Shown piece by piece: positions 33,968 to 42,509 of a stretch of 46,768 bases of DNA (its first letter is position 1; every line of letters starts with the position of its first letter). The position numbers and the translations under genes were made by a program. The stretch is taken from positions 1 to 46,768 of the forward strand of contig CANOZK010000017.1 of NCBI GenBank assembly GCA_947571775.1. The letters run 5' to 3'. Below the pieces are notes generated by a model, which saw only the letters and a program-made list of their open reading frames with translations, did no database searches and was not told where the DNA came from. This DNA comes from an uncultured Lachnospiraceae bacterium. Its GTDB lineage: Bacteria > Bacillota > Clostridia > Lachnospirales > Lachnospiraceae.

Positions 33968-34011
33968 ATTATAGAGGATTTTCGTTAAAATCTTTGTCAA
34001 ACAGTGCCGAA
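33968..34011 (-). promoter_or_regulatory. Spo0A-type spoIIE promoter with 21-bp spacing
   Basis: On the minus strand, a perfect TTGACA (33995-34000) and perfect TATAAT (33968-33973) are separated by 21 nt, too far for ordinary sigma-A use. This is the known design of Bacillus spoIIE, opened by Spo0A-P. Two 0A-box-like sites lie exactly 10 bp apart: TTCGGCA (34005-34011, fits TTCGNCA) and TTTGACA (33995-34001, one mismatch), the latter over the -35. Confidence 0.8.
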
Positions 34012-34087
34012 TGAGGTATAAAATTTCCAGACATAATCTGAGGAATTATTCGCAGCAGTTTTCAAACATGCTTCCCTGCTGCAAGGA

Positions 34088-34396
34088 TTACTCCTCGGTC
34101 TCCCTGAAAATAATCTCATTGTCTTTTACCAGACCCAGACGATCCCGTGCCGCTTCTTCCACATATTCATCTGTCTGCATATATTCTTTTTGCCCGTCAA
34201 TCTCCTGGGTTCTGGCTTTCTCCTCCTCAACCTTTCGGCTGAGGACCCGTTCCTGTTCCTGGTAGGCTGCCAGTTCCTGTTCCAAAGCATTCCCCTGCCA
34301 CAGCAGAATACCCAGCAGGAGTAAAACAACCAGACTGATACAGAGCATGGCCGCTCTGTTCCGCCTCTTACGCCTGATTTCCGCTCTTCTCTTCAA
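34088..34396 (-). CDS. divIC: Septum formation initiator family protein (DivIC/FtsB-like)
   Basis: The 102-residue bitopic protein has a basic cytoplasmic start (MKRRAEIRRKRRNRA), one span (about 16-34), an extracytoplasmic coiled coil (about 36-70) and the conserved end YVEEAARDRLGLVKDNEIIF. It takes part in the divisome FtsL-FtsB/DivIC complex. The start is TTG, with GGGGCAGGA upstream. The 5' end overlaps yabQ by 29 nt. The synteny yabP-yabQ-divIC-spoIIE matches Bacillus. Confidence 0.93.
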   Translation of the reverse strand: MKRRAEIRRKRRNRAAMLCISLVVLLLLGILLWQGNALEQELAAYQEQERVLSRKVEEEKARTQEIDGQKEYMQTDEYVEEAARDRLGLVKDNEIIFRETEE

Positions 34397-34823
34397 CTGT
34401 CCTGCCCCTTTTCAGACTGCGCTTTACTGCGCGTAGCCTCTTCCATACTAAAATTTTACATTGTCTGATGGCAAATAGCAACCTTTTTTCCACAGAAATT
34501 AGAAATTTTATGGGTATTCCCAGGATTTTCACAGCCATGGACACAAATTTCGCGCTGATGGAATTGGAATAAATCACCATACCCAGAATGACCGCAATCA
34601 CGGAATACGCGCGGATGCTTCCCTCGTTTGCCTGATACATTTTTCCAAATAAAAAGACGCCGGCCAGGGACCAGTACAGCAGATCCTCCGCGCTGACAAG
34701 CAAAACCCGCCGCGGAAACAGCCTGCGCCCAATGCGCAGCAGATCGTAAAAAAATAATAGACACACGCCCCACAAAACGGATTGAAAAAAGAAGGCCAGT
34801 TCATGGTTCATATATGCACTCAT
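34368..34823 (-). CDS. yabQ: Spore cortex protein YabQ
   Basis: The 151-residue membrane protein of the YabQ family, needed for cortex formation in Bacillus, localises to the forespore membrane. It begins with a hydrophobic AFFFQSVLWGVCLLFFYDLLRI segment, has about three spans and ends in a strongly basic tail (KRLRAVKRSLKRGR). It has no clear ribosome site of its own and starts 3 nt after yabP, so coupling to yabP is likely. It overlaps divIC. Confidence 0.92.
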   Translation of the reverse strand: MSAYMNHELAFFFQSVLWGVCLLFFYDLLRIGRRLFPRRVLLVSAEDLLYWSLAGVFLFGKMYQANEGSIRAYSVIAVILGMVIYSNSISAKFVSMAVKILGIPIKFLISVEKRLLFAIRQCKILVWKRLRAVKRSLKRGRTVEEKSGNQA

Positions 34824-34826
34824 AGG

Positions 34827-35114
34827 CTACTGTAACAGACGTTTCAGCACGGATTTGCCCTTTTTGCGGCCAATAGAGCTTTCCTCCGTATAAATCACCT
34901 GATCCACTTTTCCTGTCATCTCCAGTTCCCCTTTTTCCAAATCCAACTGCTTGACATGCATTTCTTCCCCTTTTAGGGTCAGCACGCCGCACTGCGACTT
35001 GAGCACGACCAGCTTTTCATCAAAAGACAATACGTCCAGAACCCCTGTGAGCAAGCCCTGGCGGCGGTTGGTAAACGAAATCTTGTGAGACATTGACGGC
35101 CGTTTTTCTTCCAA
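34827..35114 (-). CDS. yabP: Sporulation protein YabP
   Basis: The 95-residue YabP/YqfC-family protein shows the conserved SHKISFTNRRQGLLTGVLDVLSFDE start and LTLKGEEMHVKQLDLEKGELEMTGKVD core. In Bacillus it is made in the mother cell under sigma-E. The likely start is TTG at 35114 with GGGGGA 5 nt upstream; the first ATG (35093) lacks a ribosome site. A sigma-E-like promoter precedes it. Confidence 0.93.
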   Translation of the reverse strand: MEEKRPSMSHKISFTNRRQGLLTGVLDVLSFDEKLVVLKSQCGVLTLKGEEMHVKQLDLEKGELEMTGKVDQVIYTEESSIGRKKGKSVLKRLLQ

Positions 35115-35146
35115 ACAATTCCCCCGCTCTTTGTTTTCCTCCTCTA

Positions 35147-35174
35147 AGTTTATGTGAAAACAGCGGAAGATATG
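35147..35174 (-). promoter_or_regulatory. Sigma-E-like promoter of yabP-yabQ
   Basis: On the minus strand, CATATC (35169-35174), a 14-nt spacer and CATAAACT (35147-35154) fit the sigma-E pattern (MATATT, then CATACAMT). It lies about 33 nt before yabP, a gene known to be sigma-E-dependent in Bacillus. Confidence 0.6.
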
Positions 35175-35181
35175 TTAATAC

Positions 35182-35421
35182 TCACAGGTAACGAAACATT
35201 TTTTCCGCTTCTTCCTTCTTGGAGGTTTCTTTGATCTCCAGCACCTCCACCTTCGTCTGGCGGGAGCCGAACTGGATCTCGATGATGTCTCCCGGCTTCA
35301 CATTTACGGAAGCCTTTGCCGTCTTGTCGTTTACCAGAACTCTTCCGGCGTCGCAGGCTTCATTCGCCACAGTCCTGCGCTTGATCAGACGGGAAACCTT
35401 CAAAAATTTATCAAGCCTCAT
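35182..35421 (-). CDS. S4-domain RNA-binding protein RqcP (YabO)
   Basis: The 79-residue S4 protein (MRLDKFLKVSRLIKRRTVANEACDAGRVLVN, then VKPGDIIEIQFG) matches the RqcP/YabO/HslR family, which stabilises tRNA on stalled 50S subunits during ribosome-associated quality control in Bacillus. AGAGAGGATG precedes the ATG. It follows hup by 71 nt and is probably co-transcribed with it, while yabP has its own sporulation promoter. Confidence 0.93.
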   Translation of the reverse strand: MRLDKFLKVSRLIKRRTVANEACDAGRVLVNDKTAKASVNVKPGDIIEIQFGSRQTKVEVLEIKETSKKEEAEKMFRYL

Positions 35422-35492
35422 AAAATCACATCCTCTCTATAACTACGAACAGGGGGAACGCCTGCGTCCCCCCTGCATGAATAAAAAACTGT

Positions 35493-35768
35493 TTAACTGT
35501 TCACAATCTCTTTCAATGCTTTTCCCGCTTTGAATTTCGGAGCCTTAGAGGCTTCGATTGGCATCATTTCTCCGGTCTGCGGATTCCTGCCCTCTCTTGC
35601 AGCCCTGTGGGTTACCTCAAAGGTACCGAATCCAACCAGCTGAACCTTGCCGTCGTTTTTTAATTCCTCGGAAACCACATCGATAAAAGCTTTCAGTACC
35701 GCTTCCACATCTTTTTTGGAAAGCTCGGTCTCCTTCGCCATTGCAGTCACCAGTTCTGTCTTATTCAT
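35493..35768 (-). CDS. hup: HU-family DNA-binding protein
   Basis: The 91-residue histone-like protein has the diagnostic MNKTELVTAMA, VQLVGFGTFEV and RNPQTGEMMPIEASKAPKFKAG segments, the latter being the DNA-binding arm. It forms dimers that bend and compact DNA. GGAGG lies 8 nt before the ATG, and a consensus-type promoter precedes it, as expected for an abundant protein. Confidence 0.97.
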   Translation of the reverse strand: MNKTELVTAMAKETELSKKDVEAVLKAFIDVVSEELKNDGKVQLVGFGTFEVTHRAAREGRNPQTGEMMPIEASKAPKFKAGKALKEIVNS

Positions 35769-35858
35769 AGCACTTCCTCCTACTGATCTAAAGCCATGCC
35801 AATCCTGCGGACTTGTTTCTTATGTTTATCAGGCTCCCGCAATCGCCCTCAGAATATA

Positions 35859-35887
35859 TTTATATCCTGTTTTATCCGATTTGTCAA
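35859..35887 (-). promoter_or_regulatory. Strong sigma-A promoter of hup
   Basis: On the minus strand, TTGACA (35882-35887), a 17-nt spacer and TATAAA (35859-35864) lie about 90 nt before the start codon. Confidence 0.8.
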
Positions 35888-35914
35888 GGAAATTCCCGAA
35901 TTTTACACAATGCT

Positions 35915-37621
35915 TTACACACGCTTCATCATATCATCCACCAAAGCCAGCACTGCCTTGCCTAGAGCGGCCGATTTTTCATCGGCATCGGCCAGGGAGC
36001 TGCCCTTGATTCCATAGTAAAATTTCACTTTCGGTTCTGTCCCTGACGGGCGGACGCATACCCAGGCATCGTCTGTCAGTTCGTAATACAATACGTTGGA
36101 TTTTGGCAGGCCGTTGATTCCTGTCTGATAATCCTTGGCGGCCGTCACGGAATACTCCCCGATCTGTGCCGGCGGTTCTTTGCGCAGCAAATTCATAATA
36201 TTCTGGATTTTCTCCAAGCCCTCGATGCCTTTTAAAGTGACGGATTGGATATCATCTTTATAATAACCGTATCTCTCATACAGATCCAGCATCGCATCCC
36301 AGAGCGTTTTTTCTTTTGTCTTATAGTAGGCGGCCGCCTCGCACAACGCCATAGTCGCCACAATCGCGTCTTTATCGCGGGCGTAGGTGCCAATCAGGCA
36401 TCCATAGCTCTCCTCGAAGCCAAACAGGTACTCGCCCTTTTTGCCCTGTTCAAAACCTAAAATCTGCTGTCCGATAAATTTAAACCCGGTCAGCACCTCG
36501 ATCAGATCAATGTTGTATCCTTTTGCAATGGCATCGGCCAGGTTGGTGGTCACAATGGTCTTGATCAGAACGCCGTCTTCGGGAAGTCCGTGCAGAGCCT
36601 TGCGCTGCCCGATCTCGTAATCTGCCAGCAGACAGCCCGACATATTTCCGGTGAGTGTATGGTATGCCCCGTCTTTGTCCCTCACCCGTACTCCCAGACG
36701 GTCGGCGTCCGGGTCTGTGGCGAGAACCAGATCTGCCTCCAGTTCCTTTGCCAGCTTCAGCCCCAGCTCAAAGGCCTCGTCCGCCTCTGGATTCGGATAA
36801 CTGACCGTTGGGAAATCACCGTCTGGCAGCTCTTGTTCTGGAACCACATATACTTGTTCAAAACCCAGTTCTTTTAAAATACGCCGTGCCGGAATGTTTC
36901 CAGTTCCGTGAAGAGGCGAGTAAACGATTTTCAGGTTCTTTCCCTCCGCTTCAATGGCGTCCATATGCAAAACTTGTTTTTTCAGCTCTGCCATATAGGC
37001 GTCGTCCACGGCCTGTCCAATCACTTCGTATTTGCCCTGGGCGATGGCGGCCTCTTTGTCCATGGTATATACCTGACTGTAATCGGTCACTTTCTGAACC
37101 TGTTCCATAATCCCGCTATCATGAGGAGGCGTAATCTGCGCGCCGTCTTCCCAGTATACTTTATAACCATTGTACTCCGGCGGATTGTGGCTGGCGGTCA
37201 CATTGATACCCGCTGCACATCCCAGATGGCGCAGGGCAAAGGAAAGCTCCGGCGTGGGCCGCAGGGACTCAAAGATATAGGCTTTGATTTTGTTGGCTGC
37301 CAGGCACAGGGCGGCCTCGTTGGCAAATTCCGGGGACATGTGCCGGGAATCGTAAGCAATGACCACTCCTTGGCTCTCCTTGCCTACGGATTTGATGTAG
37401 TTGGCCAGACCCTGAGTGGTCTTGCGCACCACATAAATATTCATGCGGTTGGTTCCGGCCCCGACCACGCCGCGAAGCCCGGCAGTACCGAACTCCAACT
37501 CTTTGTAAAACCGTTCTTTGATTTCCTTATCGTCGCCTTCGATTGCTTTTAATTCCTGTTTTGTATCCTCGTCAAAATAGGGATTTTGCAGCCATTGGCT
37601 ATATATTTCCTTGTAATCCAT
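35915..37621 (-). CDS. Phosphoglucomutase / phospho-sugar mutase
   Basis: The alpha-D-phosphohexomutase superfamily enzyme (568 aa) interconverts glucose 1- and 6-phosphate or related sugars, linking glycolysis with glycan precursors. The phosphoserine loop is TASHNP (Ser144), the metal loop ATDPDADR, the sugar-binding FGFEESYG and the phosphate-binding VRPSGTEPKVKFY. The ATG at 37621 is chosen because GGAGG lies 8 nt upstream; a start at 37648 would include that site. It has its own promoter. Substrate choice (Glc versus Man) is not certain. Confidence 0.95.
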   Translation of the reverse strand: MDYKEIYSQWLQNPYFDEDTKQELKAIEGDDKEIKERFYKELEFGTAGLRGVVGAGTNRMNIYVVRKTTQGLANYIKSVGKESQGVVIAYDSRHMSPEFANEAALCLAANKIKAYIFESLRPTPELSFALRHLGCAAGINVTASHNPPEYNGYKVYWEDGAQITPPHDSGIMEQVQKVTDYSQVYTMDKEAAIAQGKYEVIGQAVDDAYMAELKKQVLHMDAIEAEGKNLKIVYSPLHGTGNIPARRILKELGFEQVYVVPEQELPDGDFPTVSYPNPEADEAFELGLKLAKELEADLVLATDPDADRLGVRVRDKDGAYHTLTGNMSGCLLADYEIGQRKALHGLPEDGVLIKTIVTTNLADAIAKGYNIDLIEVLTGFKFIGQQILGFEQGKKGEYLFGFEESYGCLIGTYARDKDAIVATMALCEAAAYYKTKEKTLWDAMLDLYERYGYYKDDIQSVTLKGIEGLEKIQNIMNLLRKEPPAQIGEYSVTAAKDYQTGINGLPKSNVLYYELTDDAWVCVRPSGTEPKVKFYYGIKGSSLADADEKSAALGKAVLALVDDMMKRV

Positions 37622-37659
37622 ATTTACACCTCCATATTGTGTTTCCATGTTCTAAGTAT

Positions 37660-37687
37660 ATTATAGCGGATTTACCAGAAATCGCAA
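37660..37687 (-). promoter_or_regulatory. Sigma-A promoter of the phosphoglucomutase gene
   Basis: On the minus strand, TTGCGA (37682-37687), a 16-nt spacer and a perfect TATAAT (37660-37665) lie about 38 nt before the start codon. Confidence 0.65.
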
Positions 37688-37695
37688 GAGACTAT

Positions 37696-37724
37696 AAAGA
37701 AAACCTTACGGAAAATCCGTAAGG
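37696..37724 (-). terminator. Terminator of cotS
   Basis: CCTTACGGA and TCCGTAAGG (37704-37724) form a perfect 9-bp stem with a 3-nt loop. On the minus strand TTTTCTTT follows (37696-37703). Confidence 0.88.
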
Positions 37725-37729
37725 CCAAT

Positions 37730-38698
37730 TCACAGTGCGTTTCCCAGCTCATACCAAGCGTCCCTGCAATCAATCAGCTTCATAAGTTTTTCAATATTTT
37801 TTTCGGATACCCACGCCTTGTTATGATTATAATAATAATTCGCCAGCTTCCAGTACTTCTCTGGATAAAGGAAACGCACCCTCAGATTTTCATGCTGGGC
37901 ATCCGACAGACCGCAAGTCTGGTCGTAGCACTCTGTCATCTCCTTGGCAAGCTCCCGATCCCAGCCGTTCTTTTCAAGGATTTTCCGCATAAAGCAATAA
38001 AGATCTGATATCTGGGTGTCGTAATGAAATTTGTCAAAATTCGTGATCACCGTCTGATTGCCGCACAGCAGTACATTGTGTTGGTTGTACTCTCCATGGC
38101 AGATCTCGCCTTTGTCCAACGCTTCGCGGCGCAGCGCCTCATACCCGCTGGCCCGCAGCTTTTCCAGCGCTTCCTCTCCCCGTTCCAGAAACCACTGGAT
38201 GCTTTCCAGATAGCGCTGTTCAAAAGGATTCTTTCTCTTTTTTGTTCTTATGAACTTCCAGATTTTGCGCAGCTCCCGATTGTGCTTTTCATATTCTTCC
38301 TCCAGCGAAACCTGAAAATAATCCGGCTCCGGTTCCAGACGCATAAATTTATGTATGGTTCCCAGCGCGGCAACCCCTTTCAGAATATCCTCACGGGATC
38401 TGGTATCGCACTCCCGTCCTTCGTACCATCTGCGCACTACATAAGAGATGCCGTCCTTGTCCGTACTGACCAATTCCCCTTCCTGGTTGGCCAGAATCTG
38501 GTCTACCGGATGGGGGCAGCCCTTCTCTAATTGTGCCAAAAGCTCCTGCTGCTTTTGCAGCTTTTTCACTGATCCCACGCATTCCCGGATGATTACCAGT
38601 CCCATCTGTGTCTGGCAAAGCAGCGCTCCTCTCCCCCGATAAGACGACTTTGCAGATAAATTATATTGTTCCAGCACACTTAACCCGCGGTCATACAA
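37730..38698 (-). CDS. CotS-family spore coat protein (kinase-like fold)
   Basis: The 322-residue protein has an aminoglycoside-phosphotransferase-like fold, as in CotS/CotI/YutH spore coat proteins. The Brenner-like motif is HGEYNQHN (H201, E203, N207), with Glu where a kinase has catalytic Asp. The metal motif is NFD (N220, D222) instead of DFD, so catalysis is doubtful. I prefer the TTG start at 38698, 7 nt from AGGGGG; a GTG at 38713 would contain that site. A mother-cell-type promoter precedes it and a strong terminator follows, so it is monocistronic. Confidence 0.87.
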   Translation of the reverse strand: MYDRGLSVLEQYNLSAKSSYRGRGALLCQTQMGLVIIRECVGSVKKLQKQQELLAQLEKGCPHPVDQILANQEGELVSTDKDGISYVVRRWYEGRECDTRSREDILKGVAALGTIHKFMRLEPEPDYFQVSLEEEYEKHNRELRKIWKFIRTKKRKNPFEQRYLESIQWFLERGEEALEKLRASGYEALRREALDKGEICHGEYNQHNVLLCGNQTVITNFDKFHYDTQISDLYCFMRKILEKNGWDRELAKEMTECYDQTCGLSDAQHENLRVRFLYPEKYWKLANYYYNHNKAWVSEKNIEKLMKLIDCRDAWYELGNAL

Positions 38699-38736
38699 TA
38701 AAATCCCCCTCACTTTCCCGTAGCTTCGTACCTTCT

Positions 38737-38764
38737 ATTCTATGAGGGGGATAAATTGAAAATG
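38737..38764 (-). promoter_or_regulatory. Mother-cell sigma factor promoter of cotS
   Basis: On the minus strand, CATTTT (38759-38764), a 14-nt spacer and CATAGAAT (38737-38744) fit sigma-E. The -10 also satisfies the sigma-K pattern CATANNNTA, though no AC is well placed for it. Either fits a coat gene. Confidence 0.5.
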
Positions 38765-39949
38765 TCATTGCAGCCATTTTCTTTTGACAGATTCCAATAA
38801 ATATTCTCTTGTATTGTATTCGGGTTTTTCCAACACTTCTTTTAGCAGCTCATTTAGCGCCTTCCCGATTCTTTGGCCTGGCTTCATGCCCAAAGCAATC
38901 AGATCGTTTCCAGAAACGGCCAGGGAGTTTAAGGAAATACATTGTCCCTCTCGGACAACCTCCTCCCAAACGGCGCGGATCTCCGATACATCCCGGTCAA
39001 TCTCCTGCATCTGCAAAACCATTGGGAATAAATGGATACCGATTTTTGCCGCCGCACGCCGCACGCACGCCGGATTGGCAGTGATCGGCTCCTTTCGCCA
39101 CCGCACCAGTTTGCGCACGGTATCGATCGTATGGTTATCGAATTTCAGCAGGCGCAGCAGGCGCTCGGCTTTTTTTTCTCCCAATGCATGCAAAAAAAGC
39201 GCCAGGCGCAACGGCTTTTCAGAAGGGATTCTGCAAAGACTGCGGGCAGTCTCCTCCGAGGCTTCCATCTCCGGCAAAATTACCGAGGCGATCCCTGTAT
39301 CAAACAGCCGCAGTACATAGTCTGGGTGTGCAGACAGCAATAATTTTACCAGCTCTGACTGAATGCGTTCTTCACTGACATAGGATAAACTCTGCGCCAA
39401 CTCCCGCAGAGCTTCTTCCGTATCGGATTCTATGGAAAAACCAAGCTGGGCCGAGAACCGCACCGCCCGCAGAATCCGCAGGGCGTCCTCCTGGAACCGC
39501 TCATGCGCGTCTCCCACACAGCAAATCCGTTTCTTTTGCAAATCCTGCATACCGCCGAACAGATCCACCAGTCCCTGTTCCTGGTTATACGCCATGGCAT
39601 TGATGGTAAAATCCCGCCGCCGCAAATCCTCCGCCAGTTCTGCGGAAAACTGTACCTGGCTGGGGTGACGGTGATCCTCATAGGCCCCGTCTATGCGGTA
39701 GGTGGTGACTTCATAACTGTCCTCTCCCAACAGTACGGTAACCGTCCCATGAGCCAGCCCAGTGTCCACAGTTCGGACAAACAGATGCTTTACCTCCTGG
39801 GGATGGGCCGATGTGGTAATGTCCCAGTCATCCGGCGCACGCCCTAAAACCGTGTCCCGAACACAGCCGCCCACCGCAAATGCCTCGTAGCCATGGTTTT
39901 GCAGCACGTTCAAAATTCGGACAACCTTTGGCGGAAGCTTTAGAAACAT
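38765..39949 (-). CDS. cca: CCA tRNA nucleotidyltransferase
   Basis: The 394-residue enzyme adds or repairs the 3' CCA of tRNAs (class II nucleotidyltransferase; poly(A) polymerase is the close alternative). Motifs: GGCVRDTVLGRAPDDWDITT with Asp41 and Asp43 as metal ligands, the RRDFTINAMAYN template region and EDALRILRAVRFSAQLGF. The ATG at 39949 is chosen because it follows the proS stop by 1 nt; the frame stays open upstream inside proS. It is probably translationally coupled to proS. Confidence 0.94.
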   Translation of the reverse strand: MFLKLPPKVVRILNVLQNHGYEAFAVGGCVRDTVLGRAPDDWDITTSAHPQEVKHLFVRTVDTGLAHGTVTVLLGEDSYEVTTYRIDGAYEDHRHPSQVQFSAELAEDLRRRDFTINAMAYNQEQGLVDLFGGMQDLQKKRICCVGDAHERFQEDALRILRAVRFSAQLGFSIESDTEEALRELAQSLSYVSEERIQSELVKLLLSAHPDYVLRLFDTGIASVILPEMEASEETARSLCRIPSEKPLRLALFLHALGEKKAERLLRLLKFDNHTIDTVRKLVRWRKEPITANPACVRRAAAKIGIHLFPMVLQMQEIDRDVSEIRAVWEEVVREGQCISLNSLAVSGNDLIALGMKPGQRIGKALNELLKEVLEKPEYNTREYLLESVKRKWLQ

Positions 39950-39950
39950 A

Positions 39951-41390
39951 TCAGTATGCCCGTCCCCAGTAAACCATTTTCTTTGCCGGCTTGCCGCAGC
40001 AGACGCAGGTATCCGCCAAATGTTCCTCCTCAAACGGCATACACCGGGAAGTGGCCTGTGTATCCTCTTTGATTTTCTCCTCACATTCCAGGCTGCCGCA
40101 CCACATAGCCTTTACAAACCCCGGTTTTTCCTCCACGGTTTTCTGGAAGCTCTCGTAATCTGTGGCGGTGTATGTGTGCGCATCCCGGTGCGCTCTGGCG
40201 CGTTCCAGCATTTCCCGCTGCATAGTTTCCAATGTTTGTCCGACGCATTCTGCGATTTTGTCCAGAGGCGCCACAATCTTTTCTCTGGTATCCCTGCGGA
40301 CAATGACTGCCTGCCCGGCGGCGATATCTTTCGGCCCGCATTCTACTCTTACCGGAATCCCTCGCATCTCCTGCTCAGAGAATTTCCATCCAGGACTCTT
40401 ATCCGTATCGTCCAATTTTACCCGCAGACCAGCCGCTTTCAATTCTGCGCAGATCTCTCCGGCTTTTTCCAACACGCCTTCTTTTGCCTGCTGAATCGGA
40501 ATTACCATCACCTGGGCAGGCGCAATCTTAGGAGGCAGCACCAGTCCGCTGTTATCCCCATGAACCATAATAATCGCGCCGATAATCCGGGTGGATAATC
40601 CCCAGGACGTCTGATGTACATATTCTAATTGATTCTCTGGATTGGTATACTGGATGCCGAATGCTTTGGCAAATCCGTTGCCGAAATTATGGCTGGTGCC
40701 GGACTGCAAAGCTTTTCCATCGTGCATCAATGCTTCAATGGTATAAGTCGCCTCCGCTCCGGCGAATTTCTCTTTATCCGTCTTTCTTCCGCGGATTACT
40801 GGTATCGCCAGCACTTCCTCACAGAAGTCTGCATAGACATGCAGCATCTGGATCGTCCGCTCCTGGGCCTCCTGGGCGGTTGCATGGGCCGTGTGTCCCT
40901 CCTGCCATAAAAATTCCCGTGAACGCAGAAACGGCCGGGTGGTCTTTTCCCAACGCACCACCGAACACCACTGGTTGTATACCCTGGGCAGATCCCGGTG
41001 AGACTGAATATCCTTTGCATAAAAATCGCAGAACAGCGTTTCCGAGGTGGGACGCACGCAAAGGCGCTCCTGCAAAGGCTCCAGCCCGCCGTGGGTCACC
41101 CACGCCACCTCCGGCGCGAATCCTTCCACATGGTCTTTTTCCTTTTGCAAAAGTCCCTCCGGGATAAACATCGGCATAGATACATTCTCCACGCCAGTTT
41201 CCTTAAACCTTCTGTCCAACTCTGCCTGTATATTTTCCCAGATGGCAAATCCGGCCGGTTTGATCACCATACAGCCCTTTACGCTGGTGTACCCCACCAG
41301 ACCCGCTTTCTTTACCACATCGGTATACCACTGGGCAAAATCCTCCTCCATAGAGGTAATCGCCTCCACAAATTTCTTGTCCTTAGCCAT
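39951..41390 (-). CDS. proS: Prolyl-tRNA synthetase, archaeal/eukaryotic type (ProS type 3)
   Basis: The class II synthetase (479 aa) charges tRNA-Pro. Its short form without an editing insertion, start [24 protein letters not shown] and motif 3 [23 protein letters not shown] mark the archaeal/eukaryotic type. The C-terminal zinc-binding domain carries Cys in [10 protein letters not shown] and DTCVCCGKP. It ends in Tyr (WGRAY), a hallmark of this type. GAGGAGA precedes the ATG. No T-box leader is present in the short gap upstream. Confidence 0.97.
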   Translation of the reverse strand: MAKDKKFVEAITSMEEDFAQWYTDVVKKAGLVGYTSVKGCMVIKPAGFAIWENIQAELDRRFKETGVENVSMPMFIPEGLLQKEKDHVEGFAPEVAWVTHGGLEPLQERLCVRPTSETLFCDFYAKDIQSHRDLPRVYNQWCSVVRWEKTTRPFLRSREFLWQEGHTAHATAQEAQERTIQMLHVYADFCEEVLAIPVIRGRKTDKEKFAGAEATYTIEALMHDGKALQSGTSHNFGNGFAKAFGIQYTNPENQLEYVHQTSWGLSTRIIGAIIMVHGDNSGLVLPPKIAPAQVMVIPIQQAKEGVLEKAGEICAELKAAGLRVKLDDTDKSPGWKFSEQEMRGIPVRVECGPKDIAAGQAVIVRRDTREKIVAPLDKIAECVGQTLETMQREMLERARAHRDAHTYTATDYESFQKTVEEKPGFVKAMWCGSLECEEKIKEDTQATSRCMPFEEEHLADTCVCCGKPAKKMVYWGRAY

Positions 41391-41447
41391 TTTCTTCTCC
41401 TCTCTCGTAACAGTTCGGATACCTTCTTTTCTGTTACCCTCTCATCT

Positions 41448-42509
41448 CTATTTATCGGGAGCCTGTATCACACAGTGTCCCGCGGCTTTTCGCAGCCGGT
41501 TCATAATTGCCTGTCCCATCTGAGGCGTGTCAAAAGCTTCCGAATAGATACAAGTCACCCGCTCCTGATCGAACTCCCGCAGGGCCTGATACAAATGCCG
41601 GGCAATGGCCTGATCGGAGCTGCGGCTTCCGATGCTTTTTACCAGACCGGATTGATACAGCCTGGCCGTCTCGTCACAGGCCAAAATACCGGCCAAACCT
41701 CCTGCCTGTTCCTCCTGCCGGGCAAGGACATTCAGATATTCCGCCACCTGATCCGCCGTCCCCTCCACAATGGTTAAAGGGGCCTTCGGCGCATAATGCC
41801 GATAACGCATCCCTGGCGCCTTGGGTGGGGTTTTCTGCTCCGAAGTCTGATCCAATCCGGGATCCATCCGTATGTTCCCCAAATCCTGCTCCAACATCTC
41901 CCGGCTGACAAACCCTGGGCGCAAAATCACAGGCGGCGATTCCGTAAAATCTACAATCGTAGATTCCAGGCCAATCCCCACCATCCCACCATCCAGAATC
42001 AGATCGATTTCCTCCCCCAAGTCCTCCGCCACATGGGAAGCCAGCGTAGGGCTGGGCCTCCCGGAACGGTTGGCGCTGGGAGCCGCCACAAACCCGCCGG
42101 CCGCTCGAATCAGCGCCAGAGCCGCCGGATGATCGGGCATACGCACAGCCACACTGTCCAGACCGCCGGTTGTCTCATAAGGCACAACCGGCGTTTTCGG
42201 AAAAATCATCGTCAACGGGCCAGGCCAAAATTTCTCTGCCAGCCCGAGAGCCGCTTCCGGGATCTGCGCGGCCACTTTGGATAAATCCTGCATCCGTGCA
42301 ATGTGGACGATCAGCGGATTATCCGAGGGCCGGCCTTTCGCCTGGTAAATTTTATCAGAAGATTTCGGATTCAGACCGTCACCGCCCAGACCATAAACCG
42401 TTTCCGTGGGAAACGCCACAAGCCCGCCGCCGCGGAGGATACGTCCGGCTTCTTCTATGCTCTTTGGATCTGGATGTTTCGGATCGATCTTTATGATTTG
42501 TGCCTTCAT
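41448..42509 (-). CDS. L-threonylcarbamoyladenylate synthase (Sua5/YwlC type)
   Basis: The 353-residue enzyme makes threonylcarbamoyl-AMP for the universal t6A37 tRNA modification. The YrdC domain has GGGLVAFPTETVYGLG, YQAKGRPSDNPL, FWPGPLT and APSANRSGRPSPT. A Sua5 C-terminal domain follows from about residue 240, with the linker MRYRHYAPKAPL, so it is the long Sua5 form. AAGGAGA lies close to the ATG. It overlaps the DUF2298 gene by 4 nt (ATGA). Confidence 0.96.
   Translation of the reverse strand: MKAQIIKIDPKHPDPKSIEEAGRILRGGGLVAFPTETVYGLGGDGLNPKSSDKIYQAKGRPSDNPLIVHIARMQDLSKVAAQIPEAALGLAEKFWPGPLTMIFPKTPVVPYETTGGLDSVAVRMPDHPAALALIRAAGGFVAAPSANRSGRPSPTLASHVAEDLGEEIDLILDGGMVGIGLESTIVDFTESPPVILRPGFVSREMLEQDLGNIRMDPGLDQTSEQKTPPKAPGMRYRHYAPKAPLTIVEGTADQVAEYLNVLARQEEQAGGLAGILACDETARLYQSGLVKSIGSRSSDQAIARHLYQALREFDQERVTCIYSEAFDTPQMGQAIMNRLRKAAGHCVIQAPDK

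Noticed and set aside
41391..41447. Possible T-box leader before proS
   Set aside because: The gap to the upstream Sua5 gene is only 57 nt, too short for a T-box, and no T-box sequence is visible.
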